Origin: Emydura subglobosa
Lineage: Eukaryota; Chordata; Testudines; Chelidae
Assembly (NCBI GenBank): GCA_007922225.1
Contig: ML679970.1
Location: 22,256,654 to 22,320,653, forward strand
Direction: 5' to 3'
DNA: 64,000 nt
The notes under the pieces are model-generated. The model was given only the letters and a program-made list of their open reading frames with translations, had not been told where the DNA came from and searched no databases. The translations under genes were made by a program, and so were the position numbers. Of this stretch, positions 1 to 11,497 are shown piece by piece (the stretch's first letter is position 1; each line of letters starts with the position of its first letter).

Positions 1-487
1 GACTTTGTAATATGGTTCTCTCTTTCCATCCCAACCCCTGTGCTACATATCTGATCCCTAAGTTTCCTTTTGCATTGGGAAAAACTCAGAGGGGAGCATT
101 AAGATGTCCAACACAATGTGAAAGTGAAGAGCTTATCCGATTGTGGGGAGCTCACAGCCATATCTAAAATGGGGGAAGTGTCACTCAGCAGCTCCAAGGA
201 GAAGGGAGAGAAATCAGAGCAATTAACCTGGGAAAAAAGCCAATTCAATATTGCAAGCAACTTTGCAATCGTTAAAACATTTACATTTATTTTTACATTT
301 TCCATGATAGTCAATATATTTTTATTGACCAACTGATCTTCAGTAGAGTGTTTTACTGAATATCAGTCATTAACTATGGAGCTTTGGTGGTTGCTTTGGG
401 TCTGTTTGCTTTTAATATCGCTTTGAAACAATTATAAATTAAAATGTGAACTTATCAAAATGTGTCCAAATATATTAACATTTGCAG

Positions 488-591
488 CTTCCAAATGATT
501 TTGACATTGAAGCTTCCCTACTTAAGTATCCTGTGAGATATGAGGAAAGTATGAACACCGTGTTGGTGCAAGAAATGGAGAGGTTTAACAA
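488..591 (+). CDS. DNAH12: DNAH12 coding exon a
   Basis: The exon is preceded by tttgcag and followed by gtaagg. It encodes [20 protein letters not shown] and onward to ERFN, ends after two bases of an Asn codon, and is the most upstream dynein exon in the window. Bases 1-487 before it are intron. Confidence 0.88.
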
Positions 592-3500
592 GTAAGGGAA
601 TTAATTAATTTAATTCAAATGACTTTCAATCAACCTGTTGACAGCAGATCCCTTTTCTGCCAGGCATCCAGTGTGGATGCTTTATAGACTCTTTATTCTG
701 AAGATTTTTTTTTCTTCACTTCTAATCGCCTGTAGTAGTATCTGCATTCTGAGCACTTTCCCTTTATTTGGCAAGGTGGAATGTAGGTTGGATTTAAGGA
801 AAAAGATCTAATGGGCAAATGAATTGGAGGATGAGGTAGGTAATGGGGAGGGTCCAAGGAAAGGTTTGAGAAGAGGTGATCTTCAGAGTTTCACTTGTAT
901 TGCTTTATTTTTCATTGCCGTCTCTGTATTCTGTCTGTCCTCTTCTTTTTGGTATCAGTGTTCCTGAGCTGGTATCATTTCTTTTTGTCCTCCTTTCTGT
1001 CTATTTCTCTCTCTCATTATTTTCTCACCTGCTCCTAACGCTGCCCCTATTACTTTTCTTCTCTCTTCCCTGGTTACCCCTTTCTTACTGTATCCTCACC
1101 TCCACTCTTTTCTTTCTTTTGGATCCATCCCACTTCTCCCAAATTCCTATTTTTCTTTCTCCCATTTTGTGTCTGTCTACTCCCTATTCCTTCCCCACAC
1201 CCTTATTTTTCTCCCTCTTGACCTTCCCCCTCACTCCACTTATCTTTCCCCCTCTGTCTTGTAACTCTCTTGCAAGGTTCTCCCATAATTCTATCCGATC
1301 CCTTCATTCTCTTTCCAAGGTCTCCTTATTTCTCTCACTTGCCTTTTTCCCCTCTTGTTATCTGAAACCCGCTTCCCCTATCAACACCACACATATAATG
1401 TACATTGTTCCAGCTAAGCACTGGAACAGATTACATAGGGAGGTTATGGAACCTCCATCATTGGAGGTTTTTAAGAACAGGTTAGACAAACACCTATCAG
1501 GAATGGTCTAGATGCTTAGTCCTGCCTTCAGTGCAAGGGACTGCACTAAATGAGCTATTGAGGTCCCTTCCAGTCCTACGCTTCTATGGGTCTGTAATTG
1601 TAGGATTTTTACTGGTTTTCTGGCTTTAACTTGCCAGGATAATATAGGCAAGAGCTACAAAATACAAAGTAATGCATAAAAGAAAATGCCTCATTAGGTC
1701 TTAAATTATTTTAGCAGAACTATTTTATTTTACATAAACAGAAAGAGATGATCTTATACAACTGCCATTGTACCATTATTTTCCCAAGACTATTCAGTGC
1801 ATAGTGTGCTGATTTTTTTTAAGATAGAGGTTTATACTTTGCACTGCAGCATTGGATCTCCCCATGAACTTTCCCAAAGTTTGGGGATTGCAGGTCAGGA
1901 ATTTTGTCTTGTCCCACTAAAGAAACAGGGCCAGCTGCAAAGTCTGGCTTTGGATCCAAGGGTGCTTGGATCTAGGTTCTGGTTTGGACTCAGCTTTTTA
2001 ACCAGCTGAAAAGAATTTGGACTTCCATATCACGTTCCATTTAGACATCTTAGACACTTTACAGCTCATAATGAGTAAGATTAAGATTTTGTAAAGTCAC
2101 AGACAGTTGCGGGTTTCCATGAATTTTTATTGCTCACGACCTGTCCATGCCTTTCCTAAAAATATCCTGCAGGGGAGACTAACTCAGAGCCCCACCACCG
2201 GTGGTTGACTGCCAACTGCTGCTCCTGTGGCAGGGGCTGACCCAGCCTGGCCGCTGCTCTGCCCCTGAGGGCTGATCCAGCCCTCACCACTGCTCTGGCT
2301 GCTGCTGTTGCGATGCAGCTGCTGCTCCTCCAACCCTGACCACTGTTTCTATGGCAGCAGCCGCTGCTTTGCCCTAGCTGCTGCTTCAGTGGCAGTTGCT
2401 GCTTCAGCCCTGGGCTGCTGCTTTGGTCTCAGGGGCTGTCCCGGGCCCTGGCTGCTGCTTCTGCCCCAGCCCTGATGGCTGCTTCAGCCCCAGGGCTGAC
2501 TGCCAGCCATTGCTCCAGTTCTGCTGCTGCTCTTGGGCAGGGGCTGACAGTTGCTCCAGTGCCACTGTTGTGGAAGGCTGAAGCCAAAGAAATCATGGAG
2601 GTCTGTTAAAGTCACAGAATCCATGACCTTCGTGACAGAATTGTATCCTTAATGAGCTGGGCGTCACCGAACCATTTGAAGTCAGGAAGGTGAGATGGAG
2701 AAAATGAGACTGAAATTAACAGATTTGTCCCAGGCCACAGAGCAAGACAGTGGCAGTATTTGGAATACGATCAGGTCCCTGACTGACACATGCTATAACC
2801 ACTGGACATGGTGCCTCAATGTACTTTAGATAAGCAGAAGAAAAGGTCTACTAAAAACAACAGTATGGGCATAATCAGTAATTTTGCAAATATGGCGAGT
2901 TGTGAATGAGAAAAACTAGTTATGCACTTGCTTCATAGCTATCACAATAATGTAATATTTTTTCAGATGATGATTTTTATGTCTTACAAATCACATCAAA
3001 TCTGTTGTATTTTAGAGTTATGTGATTTTTTTTCTTTAATTCTAGTTTAATCCGAACTATACGTATTACCTTAATAAATCTGAAAAAGGCCATTAAAGGA
3101 CTGGTCGTTATGGATTCTGAGCTGGAGGCCCTAAGTGGCAGTCTGCTTGTTGGAAAAGTTGCTGAGAACTGGGCTAACCGTTCATACCCAAGTCTTAAAC
3201 CATTGGGGAGCTATATCCTAGATTTTCTAGAGAGGCTGAAATTCTTGCAGGTAAAGCAAGAGGAATTGTGTTACTAATAATTCTATTTGATTTAAAAATA
3301 AAGGATAATTTGGGCATGGGTTGCTAAAAATGGACTCTTTATATGTAGACTTTCTAAACAAGGTTTTGTTGAATATGGCTAAATTTTATGTGGAAAACTG
3401 CAAATACTACCTAGGCCTATACTGAATAGCAAAGATGATTGAAAGTATCTCTCTGTCTCCCTCCTCCTAGGACTGGTATGAATTAGGAAAGCCCAGTGTT

Positions 3501-6500
3501 TTTTGGCTATCGGGCTTCTATTTTACTCAAGCATTTTTAACTGGAGCCATGCAAAACTATGCCAGGAAGTACACCATACCCATTGACCTGCTGGGATACG
3601 AATTTCAGGTATGGATAAGTGATAAAAGTATATTTTATTAATACGGGTCCAGATGTTTTCATGAGGTATACCAGGTGGACACTGTGCCTGATCGGATGGT
3701 TCACTTGCATATATCTCATTTCAGAATCAAGACCTTGATTAGCAATGGCATTATACATCTGCAATCACGTTAAATAGTAGTAACTACTGTTTTCCACTTT
3801 TATATCTGTAAAGGAATACTATTAAAACTATACTCCTCATTACCTAATAATCTAATTAGGAAAGAAATCATTTGGTAAACTTGAGTGTCCTAGATATAAT
3901 GATAAAGGATAATTAACGGTCACATAAAAAGTTGCCATCTTAGCAGTTTGATGATGTAAAGTAGTACTGAAAGAAGAGGCCTCATTATTTTCACCTGGTT
4001 TTGGATTTCTCTCTGGTAGATTGTCATATAGATCTAATAGCTCTAAAACAAAACTGCTATGGAAATGTATTAACATGTAATACTAGTTATTTCTTTTTAG
4101 GTTATTCCTAAAGATACATCTGATACTGCACCAGAAGACGGTGTTTATATCCATGGATTATTTTTAGATGGAGCTCGCTGGGACAGGGCCAAGTCAGTAA
4201 TTAAAATTTTAAAATTAAAAAATTATTCTTAAACCATGCTTACTTATGTGCTTATATTAGACTTGTTTAAATATTTTAACATCATTTCAATATTTCAATG
4301 ATATACTCTAATTTAAAATATACTCCTTCCTCCATGAGATCTTGACGAGAAAAAACACATTGAAACTGCTATACTGTAGTTTTGGGAATGTTGCATTGTG
4401 CTTACTTGTAATAAAAATGGAGTTTTCTTTCATGAAATTGCCCTGCTACATGAGTCACAGAACCGTTCAAAGCAGTAAGGCCAAGATTTTCAAAAGTGAC
4501 TATTTGTGTTGCATCAGTTTCCGGGTGCCCAATTTGAGGTATCTTAGAGGGACTTGATTTTTCTAAACAGGTTTTCAGGGGCTATATATCTCATGTATGA
4601 GTAGTATAGTGTTTCCTCTCCAAACCTACAGCACTTACTATGTGAGTGCAGAATGATTTTTTACATCAGGTCCCCAGTCCATGAGCAGCTGTCCTAGTCC
4701 GAGCCATAGAGCAGCTGGTGGAGCCCACCTACCCCTTCGCTGCAAGTGACCCAGCACTCCTCAAGGTTAGTCACCTAACGCAGAGGCAGTCTAGATTAAA
4801 ATAAGCACCAATTCACTCCTTGGTCCCACACAAGAGAAGGCCAGGATTTGGCCCACTATGGTTTAGCTGTTTGTACAGTCATTCAAAAATGGTACTTGCT
4901 AGTTTGTAAGATTTCTGAATTGATGGAAAGGGTACAGCCCTAACAATGCTCAAAGCGAATATTTTAAAAAGGATCTGATAGAAATCTCAGGTAAATTTTT
5001 TTTTCCAGTGGAGCGAAGCAGTGCATTTTAAAAATAAATTTCTAAACTAATGGGCAGAGCAGCTGAAATTAATTACCAGACCATCACAAAGGAGCACATT
5101 GCAAATAGGATCATGTTTTCAGCCAACTTCAACTGGTCTGCAATTTTGCATGCCTGATGTACGTTAGTGTACACAAATTTGGCACCCAAGCATCCAGCTT
5201 CTCAATTTGTGCTGATAAAGCAGCTGTATACCCACTTCTGCTTGCACAACTGTTTATACACATAAAAGTGGCTGCACAAAGTCAAAATATACAGTGGATT
5301 TTAAATTTTCATCATACTATTACAAGATAATGGACACTTTTAAAAATAATGTAGTTCATCAAGAAAAATTGAATGTTTTATTCCAAGAGTTTAAACAGAG
5401 AAGGTCAGAACACAGTATGGTTTATTTATTATTGCTTAGATCTATCCCTGGTGTGGGATTATGAAAGAAATGTTTTTGATATCTGATAATTTTTCTGGAC
5501 TGTTTGAGAAAGATAACAACAGAGAAGTCCTCCAGCTCTGTTCTGCATCCCGCTCCTCTTTTCTCTTATTTCATTCTCACTTTTGTTTATCTTTTTTTCT
5601 CTCCTCTTCTTATTCTTCCTTTGTTACGTCTTTGCAGTTTGTTTCCATTGCCTGTATTTGTCCTTACATTTCTCTTTCTCTCCCCATTCCTTTCATTTCC
5701 ATTTCCCTTTCTCATCTCAATCCTTCCTTCTTTCCTATGAAGTAAAACACGGAAAAATCTCTTTTAAAAATATACCTTTTATAAAATTATGTTTTAATAG
5801 TTTCTTTGTTTCTCTTACCAGGGGAATATTAGCTGAACAGCATCCCAAGTTGCTCTTTGACCAGATGCCAATCATTTGGGTAAAACCGAGTAAGTAAAGT
5901 GGTCTGAAATCAATGTTTCTTAGGTTTGTAATACAACAAGAGATTGCAGTATTTATTCAGTGTTGCAAAAAGACCAACTTTCGCCCTCATCAAAAAATCC
6001 AAATACACATAGGGCTCCATTCATCTGATGTGATCAATGGCTTGCCTGTCAAACATCATGCCTTTTCACCTATCTGATGCAATTTTTTATCAGAAATTTA
6101 GCTGGTCTGGTGCCTTTTTCCCCACAAAGGTTTATTTTGCATGGACTGGATAAAGAGGAAGCCAGTCTGGTAGACATTTGATATAAAATTAATTTCACTG
6201 CCTCCCAATTGGATCTTCATGTATTTTTTAGGCATAAACTAGCCTTGGAAGAAGAGAGCATGGTTGTTGAAATCCTGACTCCATAAAAGTCAATTGGACA
6301 TTTGCAATTGATTTAAATGGGGCCAGGATTTCACCCCATATGTTTTTAAATTAATGCTGTTCAAGGTATCATTAACGATTTCAGAATCTCTCTAGCCATA
6401 GCTGGCTAAACACTGATAATGTTTTCTTCTGAGTGACATCTACTATTGTTTTCTATCAGCTGGTTCCTTCTATCTTTTATCAGGAGCAATTTATGCAAAA

Positions 6501-7439
6501 AAAACCCAAAAACTTAGATTTTTTTTTTTCATACATACCTAATGGAGAGGTGTCTAAGATTCTCCCTGGTGGCTTAGTTTCTGCTTAGTTGTAATTAGCT
6601 GCCAGTCAGCTTCACAAAGTATTCCATTCTGTCCATCTATCCCTTCTATTGACATTGAAGGAGTCTGTTCATTGAAGTTGACTGATGTCAGAAGAACATG
6701 ATTTAAGCCTTTGTGTGACTTATGTGTAAATAGTCAGAGCACATTACAGTTCCTGCAGAGCTGTAGCCTCGTAACACAAACAGTTTGAATCGTGATTATG
6801 TTCTATAGCTGCTGAATCAAAGTTCCCCTAGAATCCTGAATTTTATATTAAGACCTAGTGCACTTATTAGTGTGTAAACTGTAGCCCGATGGCATTTTAG
6901 TCAAATGTTTTGATTTTTATATAACTATTTAGATTTGAATACCTCTTTGAAAGATTTGAAAAGCAGGTAGTACAAGAGAACATATATTCCTGTAAACAAA
7001 CAATAGCAAATGTACTACTTCTAGTCTATTATCCTATGTAAAATCTGTAAATTAATTTTTAAAAGAAAATCAGAGCAAGAAGCAACTTCTTTTTAAGTTT
7101 TACTTGATGAAAGCATTTTACCAAATATTTATTAAGCTTTAAAAATGAGTCAGAATGCATATTTGATTTTTACATTACATTAAATTATTTCCATTCATTT
7201 AATACATCTACAGTATATAATTCATTGCTTTGTTTGTTCTTTTTGAAGCTAAAAAATCAGACATAAAGAAATCTAATGCCTATGTTTGTCCACTCTACAA
7301 GACAAGTGAGCGTAAGGGAACCTTATCCACTACTGGACATTCTACTAATTTTGTCATTGCGCTATTGCTAGAGACCGATAAACCAGTCCAGCACTGGATC
7401 AAGCGAGGTGTTGCTCTGCTGTGCCAGCTGGATGACTAA
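488..7439 (+). CDS. DNAH12: DNAH12, C-terminal part (6 exons)
   Basis: This is the C-terminal end of an axonemal dynein heavy chain, the ATP-driven motor subunit of inner-arm dynein in motile cilia and flagella. The exons are 488-591, 3046-3250, 3471-3608, 4101-4192, 5822-5889 and 7249-7439; all have AG/GT borders and join in frame to 265 codons plus TAA. The product is the dynein C-terminal domain that follows the AAA ring. Conserved family blocks are visible: [63 protein letters not shown] and the terminal [14 protein letters not shown] followed by [10 protein letters not shown]. The motor and AAA modules lie upstream of the window. DNAH7 and DNAH3 have very similar C-termini; I prefer DNAH12 because ASB14 and APPL1 follow, as in human 3p14.3. 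No break is seen in the exons. Confidence 0.93.
880..1385 (+). repeat. Pyrimidine-rich low-complexity tract
   Basis: About 500 bases in a DNAH12 intron are strongly biased to C and T on the + strand, with runs such as tctctctctc and many ttcc and cccc blocks. The long open frame across it results from this bias and resembles no protein. It directly abuts a CR1 tail. Confidence 0.6.
1410..1605 (+). mobile_element. CR1 LINE 3' end
   Basis: The sequence shows the typical CR1 3' UTR order: a CTGGAACAGATTACATAGGG-like block, GGAGGTTATGGAACCTCC, GGAGGTTTTTAAGAACAGGT and finally GAGGTCCCTTCCAGTCCTA with a CTTCTATGG end. Only the 5'-truncated tail is present, as usual for CR1, in the same orientation as DNAH12. 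Many differences from the CR1 pattern I recall suggest it is old. Confidence 0.85.
2070..2655. mobile_element. Putative DNA transposon with GCTGCT-rich core
   Basis: A core at about 2190-2580 is a degenerate array of GCTGCT, CAGCC and CAGGGGCTG motifs. It is flanked by AAGTCACAG motifs and by imperfect inverted ends: taagattaagattttgt on the left and the complement of acagaattgtatcctta on the right. Such bordered GC-rich cores are common in non-autonomous reptile elements. Class and exact borders are inferred. Confidence 0.45.
2688..2815 (-). mobile_element. MIR SINE fragment
   Basis: Read on the - strand, the segment gives the MIR order: a CCAGTGGTTATAGCATG box, GGACCTGATCG, CTGCCACTGTCTTGC, TGTGGCCTGGGACAAAT and CAGTCTCATTTTCTCCATCT. 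These match the tRNA-derived head and central domain of MIR. It is an ancient fossil in a DNAH12 intron. Confidence 0.72.
3046..3250 (+). CDS. DNAH12: DNAH12 coding exon b
   Basis: The exon runs from ttctag to gtaaag. It encodes NLIRTIR through [26 protein letters not shown] and LKFLQ, the start of the dynein C-terminal domain, and ends in phase 0. Confidence 0.92.
3471..3608 (+). CDS. DNAH12: DNAH12 coding exon c
   Basis: The exon is 46 whole codons between ctcctag and gtatgg. It carries the hallmark block [18 protein letters not shown] followed by [16 protein letters not shown]. Confidence 0.93.
4101..4192 (+). CDS. DNAH12: DNAH12 coding exon d
   Basis: The exon follows ttttag and precedes gtcagt. 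It encodes VIPKDTSD and the conserved [18 protein letters not shown], and ends two bases into a Lys codon completed by the next exon. Confidence 0.92.
4460..4580 (+). repeat. Possible ancient interspersed repeat
   Basis: The motif string AAGATTTTCAAAAGTGACTA, TTTCCGGGTGCCCAATTTGA and TTTTCAGGGG resembles a dispersed repeat I have seen in bird and reptile genomes. I cannot name the family. It lies in a DNAH12 intron. Confidence 0.35.
5545..5740 (+). repeat. Second pyrimidine-rich tract in DNAH12 intron
   Basis: A T- and C-rich stretch (tttctctcctcttcttattc and similar) lies upstream of the exon at 5822. Overlapping open frames here are composition artefacts. It is too far from the splice acceptor to be its polypyrimidine tract. 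Confidence 0.45.
5822..5889 (+). CDS. DNAH12: DNAH12 coding exon e
   Basis: The exon follows ttaccag and precedes gtaagt. It encodes [20 protein letters not shown] and KP, with one leftover base completed by exon f. Confidence 0.92.
7249..7439 (+). CDS. DNAH12: DNAH12 terminal coding exon
   Basis: The exon follows ttgaag and encodes [34 protein letters not shown] and [15 protein letters not shown] before TAA at 7437-7439. This is the normal dynein heavy chain C-terminus, so the stop is taken as the native one. Confidence 0.93.
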
Positions 7440-8802
7440 CCTTGAAGAATTCAGAGGCAAACCTCAGTAGACATATCTTTCTTTTCCTTCCCTTACTGAG
7501 GAATTGAAGCACATTGTAGCAGAGAAACTCCTTGATATATTTATATTTGGAAGGGTCAGGATAAATTTTTGCTGATCTTGAAATGTTGCATTAAATAATT
7601 GTATGATGGCGTTACTATTTTAAAATTATATAATGAATTCACAATTATATAATGGAGTGTTCACTTTATTATTTTGTAATACAGTGTCATGAGTAAGTAT
7701 ACAGATCTCTTTTTGTCACTTGTTGAAATATCACAAATGATATCTTCTTGGGAAAAAATGACTGTTGTCTGAACTTCCGTATGGGAAGCATTATAATAGA
7801 TAACATTCAAGCTGTTGTAGGTCTGAACCACAACAGTGCAAAGTCTGAATGTTCAGATCTGGTATTTTGGTTTGGATCCATCTCTAATGTGTGTATTATC
7901 ACATAGGTGGTGGTGTGAGAAATTGTTTAACGTGTGATAAAAATGAATTTAAGATGCACTTTTGGCTGCTTCACTTGCATATTTCTCACCAATCCATCGC
8001 TACTTGGACTGCTTCTAATATTCTAAACTCCTCAGCTCCTTTCGGATAGTTTCCATGAAAAATAAACAGCCCAAACAAAACCCCCACAACATGTCATAAA
8101 AATGTACCTCCTTTTGCATCCTGCTTACGAACATAGTTGTTATATCATGTAAAGTCCAAATTCACCATACACATGCCTTCCTAGGATTTGGGTTTATTAA
8201 AAAGAAAACAAAGAGCCGTTCCCACCTCAGCTTATGACCTGGAAGGATAAAGGATACCACAGAATAGACTTAACCTTTTCTCTGCAGTGTGTTCGACTAC
8301 AGTATGCCACCTGGAGGGGTGTTGAGATACCAACCTCTTTTCCCTCAGCAGGAGTGAATTTGGTCCTCAGAAATTAGTGTGCAGAATCAAGCAGAAGGGG
8401 TAAACTGGAACATAAAAAATTCAATTCAAGTGATTAAAACAGATTCAACTGATACCTTTTCCCACCCAATGTTAAAATTTCCCTTGTGTGAGTCTAGACA
8501 ACCTTACAAAGCTTTTTAGCCTTTAGGTAACTGACAAGTTCCTAGGAGTTGAACATCTGGGTACTGGCTAATTTCTGGACCCTGAGATGCACTGTGCTTG
8601 GGAGAAAGAATTATTTTAAGTCGCTCCGAAGTGGGGCAACTCAAGACTCATGAAATTAGGAAGTCCCACCCTATCCTAACTATACCCCTCCCCCCAATCT
8701 CCCATGTCCTATCTTTCCCTGATGCCTGTGTGTTGGGGCTAGAGGGGTATCAAATACAGGCCTTCCTCTTTACCCCAGGCTGCTCCCCTTCCTGTACGTA
8801 TG

Positions 8803-8819
8803 TACACACACACACACAC
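8803..8819. repeat. (CA)n microsatellite
   Basis: About eight CA dinucleotides form a short uninterrupted run in intergenic DNA. Confidence 0.8.
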
Positions 8820-10880
8820 TTTGTCTTAATGTGAAAATTGTACATAGATATTAAGACGTGAGCAACTTCTGACATATTAGTGTTTTCTTTTAAAAACATA
8901 AACTTCCTTTTGTTGATGTGTTGTTTTATTTGTTTGTTTATATTTAAATGTATTGATTTATGTAAAGCCTGAGTTTGAGCTGCTCTCTCACATTTCCTTT
9001 AGGCAAGCTCCTAGTAATGGATCCTGTCCTTTAAATGTACTCAGTGCTTGAAAAGTATGTAAAAGCAGCAGGGATTTTTCTTTAAATTAGAGAATGAACA
9101 TATGACTTCCCTTAAACATGAATTCTCATTAAAACAATTAAATCTGGAATATTATATGAAGAAGTCTGGACTTTTAATTTCTTCTTTTACTGATATGTAA
9201 TTCATCAGATCATGTTACCAAACATAGCTAACCCATGTGTGAGAAAGTCCTAGACTATCTTATGATCAGATATTTATAGAGAGCTATTAATGGATATGGA
9301 TTCTTCAGAGATCACTTTCGCTACATGAAAATATCACATTCAACTTAATAATCACTTGTTTAAAGCATAAGCTCTTCAATGTTCTTTAAGAAGCTGAAAA
9401 AGGTGAGAAAAAGTCTTTTATTTTCTATTCTGAGTTTGTGGTGAAATTTTGTATTTTTAATTTTTCCCAAAAGCAATAATTAGACTTGAAGTGTGTGTGT
9501 ATGGACGGATGGTATTTTGATCAATTTGAGTTTGCCTGTAATACAGATATTTATTTGTTTACGTGTTTTATTCATATATTTATCTAGCTACTGTACATAT
9601 GTACGTTGGAGATATACATTGGAAATACAATGTAAATTGGATTGTGTAACAAATTAAATGATTCAAGCTTGCTATGAATTCCTCTGCTCAACTTTAAAAT
9701 GTTTCTAGAATTATTCCAAAGTCTACAAGGATTGTGCTGACATTTTCTTTCATTGTGCCTTGTTTGTGGATAAATTGGAGCCAGTTCTGAAGTCCTTGCT
9801 CAGGCTAACTCTACCCTGGAAGTCAATAATAAGACATTTGTCTGAATAAAAACAGACAATAATATTTGGCCCAAACAGACTAACACTGATTTTATAAATA
9901 TGACGGCGGGTACCTTATTGAGCAAAGCTGCAATTAGTAGATGGTGTATATGTGAAGTGGACCTTTACCAGCAACTAGATATTCATATTTATCATCTCTG
10001 CAACCATTAGTTGCCATTGCCCTTGCTGTGTTTTTTCAATTTCAAGAAGTTTTAAACTGATTTGTAACTTTAAGAATTTCTTCTACATGGCTTGTTTAAT
10101 GGTTTCATTTCTTTGGTCATTAATAAGAATTTCTTTTTTTTCTGTGAAATCATAAAATATAAACCAATTGTCAGGTTTTAAAGGGAGAACATCAGCTTTT
10201 TATTTTTTATTCTCCATTGTTTGTAATACAATCTTAAAAGGCTGAAAATAATTTTCTGTACACAGTTTATCCCTTTCCATTTGTCAAACATTGACTTCTA
10301 CTAATTCCATTCCCCCACATCCTTATGTAGGTCAAATTAATATGGTGCTCTGTGTTTACTCCATTGTTTGTACACTACCTTTGTTGATTATAGCATTCAT
10401 CTGAAATTAGTAGATCAAAAGTTTTTGTAGGTCCTGTAGAACTGTTGAGATACACAGACGTAGTGCTGTTCAGGACAGCTTCATTTTGTTCTGCAAATTG
10501 GTCTTTCATCTGCGCACGATAACATGGATCAGAATTTCTGGCAGTTCTGAGGCACATACTTTGGTGTGGTTTGCCCTGAAAGACTTAAAACATGCACTCT
10601 TACACAGAGCTGCAATGCTTTTCTGATGGAAATGATGGCCTTAAATACTCCATGGTTGAAGCAAATCTTGAATAAAAGCAGTGATCTGTGAATTGTTCCC
10701 CCATTGCCAAGCACCACATGAGCAGAGTATGGGAAATTATAGCAAATACTGTACATCCTCTCCTACAAAGGTATTCTCTAGAGCACCTAGCATTATGGTT
10801 TCACTAAAGAGAAATAAAGAGGCAAATTGACCTGAAGTGGGAGGGGCCATTTATACCACCTATTAATTTGGGGTTTTTTG

Positions 10881-11010
10881 TTCTTCGAGTAGTGTTCTTA
10901 TGGGTGCTCCACTTCAGGTGCGCATGCACCTGTGCACCTGCAGTGCCACACCCTTAGGGACATACATCTTGAAGAACTCCAGTTCCTGCACAAGGTGAAT
11001 AACCTCTCCT
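10881..11010 (+). mobile_element. Isolated DIRS-type terminal palindrome
   Basis: The left arm begins TTCTTCGAGTAGTGTTCTTA and the right arm ends CATACATCTTGAAGAACTCC; the right arm complemented resembles the left. The left arm matches the left terminus of the larger DIRS element at 22963 (TTCTTCGAGTGATGGTCTCT). The right arm with its tail CCAGTTCCTGCAC matches that element's right terminus at 27786-27820. Only the two ends are present, joined without the internal genes. Confidence 0.65.
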
Positions 11011-11240
11011 TTTTTTCCTTTCTGGTAGGTGGTACCATAACACTAGCTGTTCTACATGTTTGCTTGGTAAGAGAGGGACAAGAACTGTGACAAACCAATG
11101 TACTGAAGCATATTTGCTACACTGAAGAGAACAGTTGACTGTCTTTGCAGTGTTTAAAACAAAGCAGTGTGTGGGAGTGGGTGGAATCAGGGCATAGATG
11201 ATAGTTTCTGATTTTTAACAATTTTTAATATTTCTTTCAG

Positions 11241-11369
11241 TACCCAAGTCCTCTGTGGCTTTTGCTGCTTCTGGGAAATCCGCAATTAACCTAAAGATTT
11301 AAAAAACTGCCTCCTGATATAGAACTTATTTTCCCTCACTCCTTGTGATCCGACTTATGCAGATATAAT
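11241..11369 (+). other. ASB14: Presumed ASB14 5' UTR within first coding exon
   Basis: A good acceptor (tttctttcag, ending at 11240) precedes the start codon by 129 bases, so a non-coding upstream exon probably splices here. The alternative is that transcription starts within this stretch. Confidence 0.4.
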
Positions 11370-11497
11370 ATGTCTAATTCTACGTATATGAATGATGAAG
11401 ACTTTGATGATGACATCCCCACCCAGCATGTTATTCAACAAAGCTTGCGGCATATCCATCAAAGTGAGACAGTTACAGATACAGCAGAGAGTGATAG
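11370..11497 (+). CDS. ASB14: ASB14 coding exon 1
   Basis: The ATG at 11370 opens [20 protein letters not shown], which resembles the acidic human N-terminus in its DED and IIQQSL features. The exon ends AG before gtaaat, leaving two bases of a Ser codon. A second ATG lies six codons downstream, but the first keeps the usual length. Confidence 0.85.

Larger units (their letters stand above)
7440..11240. other. DNAH12 3' UTR and DNAH12-ASB14 intergenic region
   Basis: The stretch is A/T-rich with no credible coding frame. AATAAA-like signals occur near 8058 and 9843, but I cannot say which ends the DNAH12 transcript. It contains a short CA repeat (8803-8819) and a DIRS terminus (about 10881-11010). 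DNAH12 and ASB14 are in the same orientation, so ASB14 promoter elements should lie in the distal part; no CpG island or clear TATA box is visible. Confidence 0.6.

Noticed and set aside
876..1511. 211-codon open frame on the + strand in a DNAH12 intron
   Set aside because: It is a product of the pyrimidine-rich tract and ends in a CR1 tail. Leu/Ser/Phe-rich translation with no domain and no splice context.
8540..8760. Weak resemblance to 36490-36700 (CAACTCAA...CCCACCCTAT)
   Set aside because: Only short motifs match and the alignment could not be extended by eye; not enough to call a repeat pair.
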